From Betaproteobacteria bacterium (GTDB lineage Bacteria; Bdellovibrionota_B; Oligoflexia; Silvanigrellales; Silvanigrellaceae), in contig VGHE01000004.1 in assembly GCA_016868315.1 (NCBI GenBank), positions 1-64,000 on the forward strand: 64,000 nt of DNA, given 5' to 3'. Below, one piece after another: positions 52,909 through 61,309 of this stretch (positions are counted from its first letter, which is position 1; every line of letters starts with the position of its first letter). The position numbers were made by a program, and so were the translations under genes. Under the pieces are notes generated by a model. It saw only the letters and a program-made list of their open reading frames with translations. It was not told the origin of the DNA and did no database searches.

Positions 52909-54003
52909 CTAAAGGGCTGGTTCCTGAAGCTCGGCGCCACGGCCCATATCAGAGTCAGGTTTGTCTTTCGAAAAGATCTTCCATGCCGAAAGCACACAGA
53001 CAGCTGAGAAGATCATGACAACCAGAAAGAAAAGAGGATGCAGGAACAGCGAGAGCGCTAAACTCACTAAAGCCAGCGATCCGCAGACAACCAAGTTGGT
53101 CATCACCTTATCGGTATTTGAGAGAGGTAATTCGGCATCAAGCACAGCAAGCGTATGGCCTTGAACCAACAGGCGCCGCTCCCGAGCGGTTGTCATGAAA
53201 CGAAATGGGCTCTTAGGAGCAAAGGAGTACCTCACCACCCAAAAGGGCAGATGAACGAGGTGAATACCGACAATTTCAATTTCAGTGCGATGTTCGTACA
53301 GAGTGCCGACTTTAGTCTTGGCAATGCGACGATGATATTCCTGAATTTGATCTTTCGCGCGCGCGATGGCCGAGCTCTCTTTCACCTGCACACCGGAAAT
53401 AGTAAGCCCGTTGGCATGATCAAACTTAAAGTTCTGACGCGCGTCGTAAACGGTACCGCTGCTTCCGCCCTTTGCAACTCCAAGCGTTTCATCAAGCGGA
53501 AAGCCATCCCAGTCGACCATCAAAGTCTCTTTGGGTGTGTGCAGTCGTTCAAGACCCCAATGCTCTTTCGGAGATTTACGGGCGAGAATAGACCACCGAT
53601 ATCTGCGGCTGAAGCGCCCATCCTCTTTGAGGAACTTGGCACCATATTCTGCAGACTGGCCTGTATACTGATTTGCCTTCTGGCTGTGACCACTCCAGAA
53701 AGTATGCGCCTCCACGGAGATCACCCAATAGGGCAAGCTGATTCCGTATGAGCCAAGGATTTTAAACTCGCTTTTAACCCGCTCAGGGCGATGATAACGC
53801 TGAGTAATCCATTCGTAGAAGATCCCTTCAACCTGTTCGCGATCGAGACGATTAGGTATGATGAAATGATCACCAATGATGTCCTTCGCGCCTTCCTCCA
53901 AATCCAAAATGAATCCGGTGGAACAATAAGGACAGAGATGAATGTAGTCTTCAATGTTGTATTCGAAGGACGCATTACACGCCGCACATGAAACCTGAAA
54001 CAT
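52909..54003 (-). CDS. Zinc-ribbon protein with C-terminal membrane segments
   Basis: Not recognised as a known family. From ATG 54003 (GAGGTG upstream) 364 residues. The N-terminus has two CxxC pairs, CAAC near 6-9 and CPYC near 27-30, forming a rubredoxin-like zinc ribbon. A soluble beta-rich middle (FPLDETLG, HLVHLPFWVVRYSF) follows. Two hydrophobic helices near 305-350 end in a basic cytoplasmic tail. The layout resembles proteins with a cytoplasmic zinc ribbon on a membrane anchor; the function is unknown. Confidence 0.7.
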   Translation of the reverse strand: MFQVSCAACNASFEYNIEDYIHLCPYCSTGFILDLEEGAKDIIGDHFIIPNRLDREQVEGIFYEWITQRYHRPERVKSEFKILGSYGISLPYWVISVEAHTFWSGHSQKANQYTGQSAEYGAKFLKEDGRFSRRYRWSILARKSPKEHWGLERLHTPKETLMVDWDGFPLDETLGVAKGGSSGTVYDARQNFKFDHANGLTISGVQVKESSAIARAKDQIQEYHRRIAKTKVGTLYEHRTEIEIVGIHLVHLPFWVVRYSFAPKSPFRFMTTARERRLLVQGHTLAVLDAELPLSNTDKVMTNLVVCGSLALVSLALSLFLHPLFFLVVMIFSAVCVLSAWKIFSKDKPDSDMGRGAELQEPAL

Positions 54004-54067
54004 CCACACACCTCGAGCGGGAATGAAGCTGTCTCTAGGTTAACGCCATTGGGGACGCGTCACGATG

Positions 54068-54715
54068 TCAATGACTCTTCGGATGAAAAAACTGCCTCAG
54101 GTCTTCGAGAAGCTCGAGAGCCCGACGCGGAACCTCGTCGACCGAACCCGTATTTTCAAAGACAAAATTCGACCTCGAGCGGCGCACGTGGTCACTGACC
54201 TGAGCGGCAAAGATTGCCGAGATGACATCGTCGGAAAGACCACGCGATGCCTTGAGACGCATGCGACGCTCATTCTCAGGCGTCAGAACCGAAACCACGG
54301 CATCGAAATGAGATTCCCGACCAGCTTCAAAGATGAGAGCGGCTTCATAAAAAACCCACACACCACCCGCGAGTGAATCAAGCCTGCGGCAAATATCTTC
54401 GAAGTTTGAAAATAAAGCTGGATGGATGATGGACTCAAGGCTTTTACGCTTCTGTTCGTCTGAAAATACCTGGTCACGCACCCATCCACGCTGGTAGATG
54501 TCCTGCCCATGCTCATCAACAGCATAAGCTTCCGAACCTAACAGTGCTTCAATCTTTGCTCGGATGTCTGGCTGCAGAACGGCTTCGGCAGCGAGCCTGT
54601 CGGCATCGAAAACGGCATATCCTAATTGGGACAACGCACGAACGAGGGTCGACTTTCCCGACCCAATTCCACCGGTCACGGCTACGCGTTTCAGTGGATG
54701 CCTATGACGACTCAT
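54068..54715 (-). CDS. coaE: Dephospho-CoA kinase
   Basis: Last step of coenzyme A synthesis, phosphorylating dephospho-CoA. 215 residues: P-loop VTGGIGSGKSTL at the N-terminus, FDADRLAAE with the catalytic Asp, RSLESIIHPALF-like lid (read RKSLESIIHPALF), then VVSVLTPENERRMRLKAS. The ATG overlaps the stop of the upstream gene as ATGA, so its translation is coupled to the disordered protein at 54712-55494. Confidence 0.94.
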   Translation of the reverse strand: MSRHRHPLKRVAVTGGIGSGKSTLVRALSQLGYAVFDADRLAAEAVLQPDIRAKIEALLGSEAYAVDEHGQDIYQRGWVRDQVFSDEQKRKSLESIIHPALFSNFEDICRRLDSLAGGVWVFYEAALIFEAGRESHFDAVVSVLTPENERRMRLKASRGLSDDVISAIFAAQVSDHVRRSRSNFVFENTGSVDEVPRRALELLEDLRQFFHPKSH

Positions 54716-55494
54716 TTGCCGTTGCGTTGCTTATTCTTGAAATTGTTGTTCTGGCGATTGCGACCTTGAAAGTGGTTGCCACCACGGTTGTTCTGATTGA
54801 AGCGGCGATTGTTGTGGCCGTTGTGATTGCCACGGTTGTTGCCCTGCATACCGTGATGGCTGAGCTGTGGCTGCTGTACGTTGCCATTGGCGTCTGGAGC
54901 AACATAGCCTGTCCGAGTCATCAGATGGCTCGGAGCGGGTCTCTGCGCATCTTCAAACACGCGCCGCGCAACACCCTCAGCAACAAGTTCAATCAAGATA
55001 TCTTCGGGCAGCACGCCCTCCATACGCGCAGTCTGGCGCACCTGGTTCATTAGAGAATAACTGAGCGTGAGAACGATTTGGTTCTGCGCGTATTGCCCAG
55101 CCTCTTGGCCGGAATATCCATCTTCTTCGTAGTAGCCATCGCCTTCCTGCACATAGCCATCCTGGGGATAGGTTCCCTCACTTCCCCGATAGTCCTGCTG
55201 CGACTGTTGCCACTGCGATTCTTCATGGACTTGATTCATAGCTTGAGGCTCCTGTGCTGGGGAAGTCATATCGGAATCGATTTGCAAAGAAGGTGCAATG
55301 GCCGCGCTCGACGTGTCCTCGTCGATGACGCACACATCGTTCTCCTCAGAGTCGTTCGTGCGGGTGCGCCGTTTTGTTTGCGCTTTTGCCCCCGCATCGC
55401 TGGGAGAACTCTTGCGCGCGGTTGATTTTTTTCCACGCGCCGACGAAGCCGCAGACGGGCTGTCTTCCATAAAAACGGTTGGTTCAAATATCAC
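54712..55494 (-). CDS. Protein with a helical core and Asn/Arg/Gly-rich tail
   Basis: Not recognised. 260 residues if GTG 55494 is used; ATG 55470 is an alternative. Low-complexity Ser/Ala/Lys N-terminus, an acidic stretch, then a Tyr/Gly/Glu/Gln-rich part (YPQDGYVQEGDGYYEEDGYSG, read GDGYYEEDGYSG). A short ordered core comes next (VLTLSYSLMNQVRQTARMEG...LIELVAEGVARRVFE) that looks like a ribbon-helix-helix or coiled dimer. The final 55 or so residues are almost only Asn, Arg, Gly, Gln and Phe (NNRGNHNGHNNRRFNQ), resembling RNA-binding RGG tails. Coupled to coaE by ATGA. Confidence 0.65.
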   Translation of the reverse strand: MIFEPTVFMEDSPSAASSARGKKSTARKSSPSDAGAKAQTKRRTRTNDSEENDVCVIDEDTSSAAIAPSLQIDSDMTSPAQEPQAMNQVHEESQWQQSQQDYRGSEGTYPQDGYVQEGDGYYEEDGYSGQEAGQYAQNQIVLTLSYSLMNQVRQTARMEGVLPEDILIELVAEGVARRVFEDAQRPAPSHLMTRTGYVAPDANGNVQQPQLSHHGMQGNNRGNHNGHNNRRFNQNNRGGNHFQGRNRQNNNFKNKQRNGK

Positions 55495-55725
55495 TGATGA
55501 AAAACTCCGAGAAATCCAAGAATGCGTCCCACGAGTCCGGAGCGTTAGCCGGGTTCAATGCAGAGGGACATCGAAATAAAAAACAGGGACACGAAATTCA
55601 GCTGAGAGCGGCTACAGAGCGCGAATCAGCAGCCCAAGTGAGAAGGTGACAACGGGGAGCATAGCCCCAAGGACTCTTTCTCTGCCTGTGAGACTGACAC
55701 AGAGCGCAGGCAAACTCAAGCCGTA
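55495..55725. other. Intergenic stretch between era and the disordered-protein gene
   Basis: I see no gene here: short open frames exist on both strands but none has a ribosome site and family likeness together. It lies downstream of era and upstream of 54712-55494 on the minus strand, so it should hold the end of the era transcript and the promoter of the next gene. No strong hairpin with a T run stands out. Confidence 0.45.
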
Positions 55726-56712
55726 TCATTCTTCCATTTTATCAAGACCAGCATATTCCGCCAGAAGACTGTCAGAATCGATCCAATTCGACTGCACCTT
55801 GACAAATAATTCAAGATGCACCTGGCGTTCAAGATGCTTCTCGAGCGACATGCGCGCAGCCTGACCGATGGCCTTGATCCTAGCTCCGCGCGCTCCAATA
55901 ACCATTGCCTTGTGATTATCCTTGTGCACAATCACGCTCGCCTGAATCACGGCCAAGCGACCACGATTCTCAAAACGCTCAACCTTTACAGCCGCCGAGT
56001 AAGGAAGCTCCTGACCCAACTGCCGAAACAGTTGCTCGCGAATCAACTCACCACACACAAACTGCTGCGGTCGATCGGTCAAATCATCTGCATCAAAAAG
56101 CCAAGGACTGGTGGGCATATGTGACGCTAGAAACAGTCTGAACTTCTGAACTTCCTCGGGGCGTTTTGCAGACAAAACATAAGGCGTATTTGAAAAAAGT
56201 GTAACCGCTTTCGTCTTCTCACCAGCTACTGTCTCGGTTGCAAGCTGTTCATTCACTTCAGTCCTGCAGAGAGCAATCTTCTCAGACATCCCCTGTACAT
56301 TAACATCAACGACGTCAGCCTTAGTTTTGTCGGATTTTGTAGCAACAACCACGACCGGCACAGCGGCAAGAGCCAGTAGTTTTTTGAAGAAGACCGAATC
56401 TTCTTCCGTCCATCCCTCAATTGCATCGACAAGATAGCAGACGAGATTTGCATCAGCCACAACAGCCCACGCTGCCGAGGTCATCTTAACATTAAGCTTC
56501 GGCAGACCGTTGGTTTTGTGAATTCCAGGGGTGTCGAGAAACAACACCTGTGTATCGTCAATAGGGCAAATGCCCAGGATACGGTTGCGGGTTGTCTGTG
56601 GCTTGGCGCTTACCACCGCGAGCTTGGTTCCAAGACAGGCATTCATCAAAGTGCTTTTGCCTGCATTCGGGCGACCCAACAACGCAACGTATCCACATTT
56701 CTTATTTTGCAT
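55726..56712 (-). CDS. era: GTPase Era
   Basis: Ribosome-assembly GTPase that binds the 3' end of 16S rRNA. 328 residues: G1 GRPNAGKST, G2-region Thr, G3 DTPGIH, G4 ATKSDK, then the C-terminal KH domain (GARGARIKAIGQAARMSLEKHLERQVHLELFVKV read as GARGARIKAIGQAAR). About 25 residues longer than E. coli Era owing to an insertion in the G domain. It directly follows rnc, the classic rnc-era order. Confidence 0.96.
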   Translation of the reverse strand: MQNKKCGYVALLGRPNAGKSTLMNACLGTKLAVVSAKPQTTRNRILGICPIDDTQVLFLDTPGIHKTNGLPKLNVKMTSAAWAVVADANLVCYLVDAIEGWTEEDSVFFKKLLALAAVPVVVVATKSDKTKADVVDVNVQGMSEKIALCRTEVNEQLATETVAGEKTKAVTLFSNTPYVLSAKRPEEVQKFRLFLASHMPTSPWLFDADDLTDRPQQFVCGELIREQLFRQLGQELPYSAAVKVERFENRGRLAVIQASVIVHKDNHKAMVIGARGARIKAIGQAARMSLEKHLERQVHLELFVKVQSNWIDSDSLLAEYAGLDKMEE

Positions 56713-56716
56713 TTCA

Positions 56717-57571
56717 TCAACCTTCTGAGTTTTCCGCTATGGCGGAGCAATAGAGACGCACCTGTTCTTCTGTCAGCTGACCGCTGTCAGCGAGTTTCTG
56801 CATACGGGCAGCGACTGCCTTGCTTGCATCTCTCTTGTTCGCTGCGCTTGCACGCGCGATTTCTGTTTGACCCAAAAATCCAGCCACAACGAATTGAGTG
56901 TCCTGGGGTGTGGCGATGGTTTTAACGAGTTTGTAGACCGGCGCCTTCCCACAAATCGACTGTGTCCATTGCTGAAAGCGGGTTTTGACATCGAAATCGG
57001 TGAGTGTTTGATGTGCAGTCAGGAGATCCGCGGCAAACATGGACTCAAGCCAGTCCCAAGTCTTCTGTTCACCCGCATCAACCAGCAGTGCAGCGGTGAT
57101 AGCCTCGAAGGCATCGGCAAGAATATTTTGCCGCTTGTCATCACGAAAACCACCCTTAGCAATTTCACCACGACCGAACATCAACAGATTCTGAAGACAA
57201 AGTTTTCTCGACTTCTCGGCAAGATTCTCGGTTCCCACCAATGCCGCACGCAGCTTCGAGAGCTGACCTTCAGACATCTCAAAAAACTCAGACATAGCGC
57301 GACAACCAACGAAGAAATTGAGATATGAGTCTCCCAAAAACTCGAGTCGTTCATTACTGAAAATCTGAGACTTGTCGTGAGGCCAATACACGAGAGCGCT
57401 ACGATGAATAAGAGCAACCGAAGCGATGCTCCTACTCCTGTAACTGTGGCTTTGAATTCTCTCGAGCTCAGCAATCCTGGAATCAAGATCCGGAAAAAAT
57501 TTCCTCAGACGCTTCTCGTCAAGGCGCGCTGACCATTCCTGAATTGAATGTGCTGAGTGAGCAAAACTCAT
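56717..57571 (-). CDS. rnc: Ribonuclease III
   Basis: Cuts double-stranded RNA, including rRNA precursors. 284 residues: RNase III domain with the signature NERLEFLGDSYLNFF (canonical ERLEFLGDAVL, Glu and Asp kept) and the second acidic motif DAFEAITAALLVDAG. A double-stranded-RNA-binding domain follows (TRFQQWTQSICGKAPVYKL...VAGFLGQTEIARASAANKRDASKAVAARM read FQQWTQSICGK and ASAANKRDASKAVA). A roughly 45-residue N-terminal extension precedes the domain. ATG overlaps the mnmA stop as ATGA. Confidence 0.94.
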   Translation of the reverse strand: MSFAHSAHSIQEWSARLDEKRLRKFFPDLDSRIAELERIQSHSYRSRSIASVALIHRSALVYWPHDKSQIFSNERLEFLGDSYLNFFVGCRAMSEFFEMSEGQLSKLRAALVGTENLAEKSRKLCLQNLLMFGRGEIAKGGFRDDKRQNILADAFEAITAALLVDAGEQKTWDWLESMFAADLLTAHQTLTDFDVKTRFQQWTQSICGKAPVYKLVKTIATPQDTQFVVAGFLGQTEIARASAANKRDASKAVAARMQKLADSGQLTEEQVRLYCSAIAENSEG

Positions 57572-58701
57572 GGGAGGGCGATCCGATCAATGAAACCACC
57601 ACCCAAAACCTCATCACCACGGTAGAGCACGGCAATCTGGCCTGGGGTAATAGAACGCTGTGGCTCTCCAAAAACAACGCCCGGAACCCTGGATCCGTTC
57701 TGTTCTTTCTCAATATCAACCAAACGACCCGCTGCAGGTGCCGAACGGTAGCGGATTTTAACTTCAAAATCGGCAGTCAAATCGGTTTCGCGAACCATGT
57801 GAAACTTTTCAAAGACAAATGCAGAATGCTTCAGATGTGACTCATCACCCACATACACAGTTCCTGTTTCCGGCAAAATGCGAGTCACGTACACGGGCTT
57901 CTCGAGCGCGATGCCAATTCCGCGCCGCTGACCAACTGTGAACTTATGGATGCCATCGTGCTGCCCGAGCAATTCGCCGTTCTCATGGCGAATTTCACCG
58001 CGGACTATTTTTGAACTGTCGGCATGCTTCTCAATAAATTTCGCGTAGTCGTTGTTGGGGATGAAGCAAATTTCCATACTCTCTTTTTTTCGCGCATTCA
58101 CCAAACCGAATCGCTCTGCGTGAGCACGCACTTCAGCCTTAGTCATTTCACCCAACGGAAAAACAATTTTTGCGAGGCGCTCTTGAGTCATTGAATACAG
58201 GAAATAGCTTTGATCCTTCTGAGCGTCGACACCCTTGAGTAAACGGTAGTGACCCGCATCCTCATCATGGCTGATGCGCGCGTAATGCCCGGTAGCAACC
58301 GCATCACATCCCAAACGCACGGCGCGCTCTAACAAATGATCGAATTTCAAAAAGGTATTGCACGCAACACAAGGGTTGGGTGTACGGCCGCGCAGGTACT
58401 CGGAAGTGAAATAATCAACGACGTTTTCCTGGAAATCATCCTGGTAATCGAGCGCATAAAAAGGGATTCCCAGTTTTTGCGCCACAGCTCGGGCATCCGC
58501 TACGTCGTCATGACTGCAGCATGTATCGAACTTAGCATTCGGATCACAGCTGGTTTCATTCTTTGAATAATCCCAGAGCTGCATAGTAACGCCAATGACA
58601 TCGTGCCCCTGCTCCTGCAGCAGAGCAGCAGCGACACTGCTGTCGACTCCTCCAGACATGGCAACAAGGATTCTTTTGCGGCGATTCATTGATTTATCCA
58701 T
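57568..58701 (-). CDS. mnmA: tRNA-specific 2-thiouridylase MnmA
   Basis: Installs the 2-thio group on U34 of tRNA Lys, Glu and Gln. 377 residues: PP-loop AMSGGVDSSVAAALL, the nucleophilic Cys in PNPCVACNTFLKF, and the persulfide Cys in KESMEICFIPNN. KDQSYFLYSMTQERLAKIVFPLG (DQSYFLYSM) also fits. An internal ATG at 58689 is an alternative start. Fourth gene of a minus-strand run: 59203-61125, 58711-59202, mnmA, rnc, era. Confidence 0.96.
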   Translation of the reverse strand: MDKSMNRRKRILVAMSGGVDSSVAAALLQEQGHDVIGVTMQLWDYSKNETSCDPNAKFDTCCSHDDVADARAVAQKLGIPFYALDYQDDFQENVVDYFTSEYLRGRTPNPCVACNTFLKFDHLLERAVRLGCDAVATGHYARISHDEDAGHYRLLKGVDAQKDQSYFLYSMTQERLAKIVFPLGEMTKAEVRAHAERFGLVNARKKESMEICFIPNNDYAKFIEKHADSSKIVRGEIRHENGELLGQHDGIHKFTVGQRRGIGIALEKPVYVTRILPETGTVYVGDESHLKHSAFVFEKFHMVRETDLTADFEVKIRYRSAPAAGRLVDIEKEQNGSRVPGVVFGEPQRSITPGQIAVLYRGDEVLGGGFIDRIALP

Positions 58702-58710
58702 TTCGGATTG

Positions 58711-59202
58711 TCACAGATCTTCGGAGATAGGTTCGAATTCATGGTCTCCATGGCCATGCTTACGGAACAGCTCATCTGCCTGTTCTTCGAGAGTGCGGTT
58801 GCGCACGAAGCCACGAATGAAGAACGGCACTCCTTCACACTCATGCTTGCTCCATGCGAGCGGCACAAACACATCGCGTCCTTCGTGCAGGTACTCCTGC
58901 CAATAGACGTCAATGTAGTCGAGCATCAGAGAGGCAATCTCCTCAACTCCTGGCATCCCCTGCTCATCGTGATTCTCGACGACGTGAATGAGTTCAATCG
59001 GGTAAAAAACGCTCTTGTCATCGCGTTCGAGCGTCACCTTAATTTGAACCTGCTGTTCGTTGAACCCTGATTCCACTGAAAATTTTTCGTTTTCGAGGAG
59101 GGTTTTGTATTTGAGATTCATCAGCGCAGAAATTTTCCGTGTTTCGGACTCATTCCACACGTTTTTGACCTGATTAGAGCTCCGATAGATGAGCTTTTCC
59201 AT
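58711..59202 (-). CDS. Unrecognised acidic protein upstream of mnmA
   Basis: No family recognised. 163 residues, soluble, acidic, with a helical first half (ETRKISALMNLKYKTLLENE), a charged middle (YPIELIHVVENHDEQG) and an His/Glu-rich C-terminus. The ATG at 59202 follows the TAA of the preceding gene without a gap. The ribosome site AGGAGG lies in that gene's last codons, so the two are tightly co-translated. Confidence 0.65.
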   Translation of the reverse strand: MEKLIYRSSNQVKNVWNESETRKISALMNLKYKTLLENEKFSVESGFNEQQVQIKVTLERDDKSVFYPIELIHVVENHDEQGMPGVEEIASLMLDYIDVYWQEYLHEGRDVFVPLAWSKHECEGVPFFIRGFVRNRTLEEQADELFRKHGHGDHEFEPISEDL

Positions 59203-61125
59203 TTATTCCTCCTGACCCGGGCGACCGACGAGAGACTTAAGCCGTGCAAGAAAACCTTTCGTTATTTCGGTCTCTTGAAGGGTTTCGTAGGGTTTCACAT
59301 CGGTTTTTCCCCGTGTCACGCCGTTTTCCTCCAACAATATGATCGGAAAAACGGGCAAACGATTAACGGTTGAAAGCAAGACATGCTCAAGCGCAGCGTT
59401 CTCTTCGAGGGTATCGCGGAGCCATTTTCGAACCTCACGGTAGCGTCCTGCCTTGAGCAAATCCAAAACCGGCAGCTTTAAAGTTTGGCCCTCGGCGAGG
59501 GTGATTGTGTACTCTGGCTCGCAGCCGTCTTGTTTTTTTCCGGCGATTTCCGCGCTTTCCACGACCATTTCGAGAGCTACTTTTGCAAGCTCCTGAAGAG
59601 ATTGCCAGCCGACTTGAAAAAGCGTCTCGGGACCAATTGAGCGCACCAAGGCAACCGCTGACGGTGTGATGTCCTCCGCCTCGTCGGTCGAAAAATTCAC
59701 TGCATCGAAATCCAGCCCGAAGGATTTTGGCTCTGACAGCAACTTTTCTAGGCCGATGTTCAGACAGCCACGGACGACGCTCAGGACTCTGCCCAATTCG
59801 TTTGAATCATTGGCAGCGCCAAGTGCAGCGGATGCGGCGTTGGTCGTGCGCGCCAAGCGTGTCTTCCAGCTCAAAGCGAGAGCTGGCTCATGCTCGGCAA
59901 TTTCAGCCATGGCAAAGTCGAACAACAACTTGGTACGTTTCGCGTTGACTTTAAGTTGCTTAGCATTGTGTGCCTCAAGGCGCACGAGGAGCGTATTGAT
60001 GTCGGAGCTGAGTTTTTCGACAAAGCTTTCAATGACGTGTTCGTCTTGAACCAATTGCTCGGGTTGCATTTGCGCTGTGCCAATCAAACGAATGAGATCA
60101 TCCTCGGGCATGATGCTTCGGATTTCCTCGCTCAAATGGTCTGCATCCAAACTGTTCACCATGGAGCGCAGTTTCTCGAGAGTTTCCTCATCAGTCACCT
60201 GCACTGCTGGCGCGGTATTCAAAACTGTGGCTCCAGGCTTACTCTGATCCTGCAAACTCTGTTCGCGCCGCAGAGCAAGCTTTACCATGTCGGACAGCCG
60301 CTTTTGCGTTCTAGGAAGCAACAAAGACCGAGCCTCATCGGAGGGAACGTAGCCTTGATCTTCAAGACGACCCTGACGCCAGCGTCGTGCCTCTTCCAAA
60401 GACTCATCGCGGATAAGCATCGCAGAATATGAGAGAACTTTCTGCGCCAGACGAACATCTTTTCTGTACAGTGAATGAACAAGTCCATGCACTATTTCAA
60501 AATCAGCCTCGTTTGTTGTTTTGATTTTTAGGCCAAATTTATTGTCTGGAGTCATCCAATAGTCGTCGGATAGCTCCTCTTGCATGCGGTTGAGACCAAC
60601 GGGAATAATTTCGCATGCCGCGGTCAGTGAACCGATGATCACTTCTTCATCAAGCTCAAGTAAACGCTCGGCTGCGAAGTCAGGAGAAATTTCATTCCAA
60701 AGCTTCACCCATTGAATAAATCTCTCTGCTGAAAGATCTTCATCGGGACTCAAAAACTTGTCGCCAGCTCCCGGAACTGCCCAGAGCTCATAGTCCATGA
60801 GGCGCACAAGTGCCTCGCCTCGGATGGTCTCAATCACTTCAAGAGAATCTTCGAGGCCATGTGCCTGTAGACTCCGTTGCAGGAGTTGTGTCGGAAGAGC
60901 CTGAACGAGATAAGGTAACAATGGCTGTGAAATCAACCAATCAATATCGAGATGCGGGAGGACAACTGATTCGTTCGCATCAGAAATCTTCCAAGGCTGG
61001 CTCTTCAATCCGAGAGCATCGATCGCATCGAGCTCGCGTTGCCATTTTTGAACAACACCGGACTCTGTGGAGACACCGTCGGAAGTCTTTCCGACTGGGT
61101 TTTCGAAAGATGAATGCGTTGTCAA
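59203..61125 (-). CDS. Large helical protein, DUF6178-like
   Basis: Resembles the uncharacterised DUF6178 proteins of deltaproteobacteria, chiefly in the segment SLEEARRWRQGRLEDQGYVPSDEARSLL (seen as RRWRQGRLEDQGYVPSDEA). 640 residues from TTG 61125, chosen because GAGGG is five bases upstream; the frame runs further up but without a site. Soluble and mostly helical (VKLWNEISPDFAAERLLELDEE, AHNAKQLKVNAKRTKLLFDFAMAEIAEHEP, shown as AKQLKVNAKRTKLLFDFA). Function unknown. Head gene of the operon ending in mnmA-rnc-era. Confidence 0.7.
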   Translation of the reverse strand: MTTHSSFENPVGKTSDGVSTESGVVQKWQRELDAIDALGLKSQPWKISDANESVVLPHLDIDWLISQPLLPYLVQALPTQLLQRSLQAHGLEDSLEVIETIRGEALVRLMDYELWAVPGAGDKFLSPDEDLSAERFIQWVKLWNEISPDFAAERLLELDEEVIIGSLTAACEIIPVGLNRMQEELSDDYWMTPDNKFGLKIKTTNEADFEIVHGLVHSLYRKDVRLAQKVLSYSAMLIRDESLEEARRWRQGRLEDQGYVPSDEARSLLLPRTQKRLSDMVKLALRREQSLQDQSKPGATVLNTAPAVQVTDEETLEKLRSMVNSLDADHLSEEIRSIMPEDDLIRLIGTAQMQPEQLVQDEHVIESFVEKLSSDINTLLVRLEAHNAKQLKVNAKRTKLLFDFAMAEIAEHEPALALSWKTRLARTTNAASAALGAANDSNELGRVLSVVRGCLNIGLEKLLSEPKSFGLDFDAVNFSTDEAEDITPSAVALVRSIGPETLFQVGWQSLQELAKVALEMVVESAEIAGKKQDGCEPEYTITLAEGQTLKLPVLDLLKAGRYREVRKWLRDTLEENAALEHVLLSTVNRLPVFPIILLEENGVTRGKTDVKPYETLQETEITKGFLARLKSLVGRPGQEE

Positions 61126-61309
61126 TTTTCCCTCTTCTTTCGGGTCACTGCAGCTCGACCCGTGGGGTGCATATCCGTCAAAATTCCCCCAACGCAACAG
61201 GTTTTTGGACGCTCGAGCAAAAAAGGGCAAAAGAAATGGGAACCCCCGCCGATATCAAGGAAACCGTTTGGGGGTTCTTCGGGTGGCTCAGCCGATTTCA
61301 CGGAAATCG
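61126..61309. promoter_or_regulatory. Divergent promoter region
   Basis: 184 bases between the TTG starts of two divergent genes. A perfect 8-bp inverted repeat (61240-61247 with 61270-61277, loop 22) lies in it and could be a regulator site or leader hairpin of the metallo-beta-lactamase-fold gene. No confident -35/-10 pair. Confidence 0.35.
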
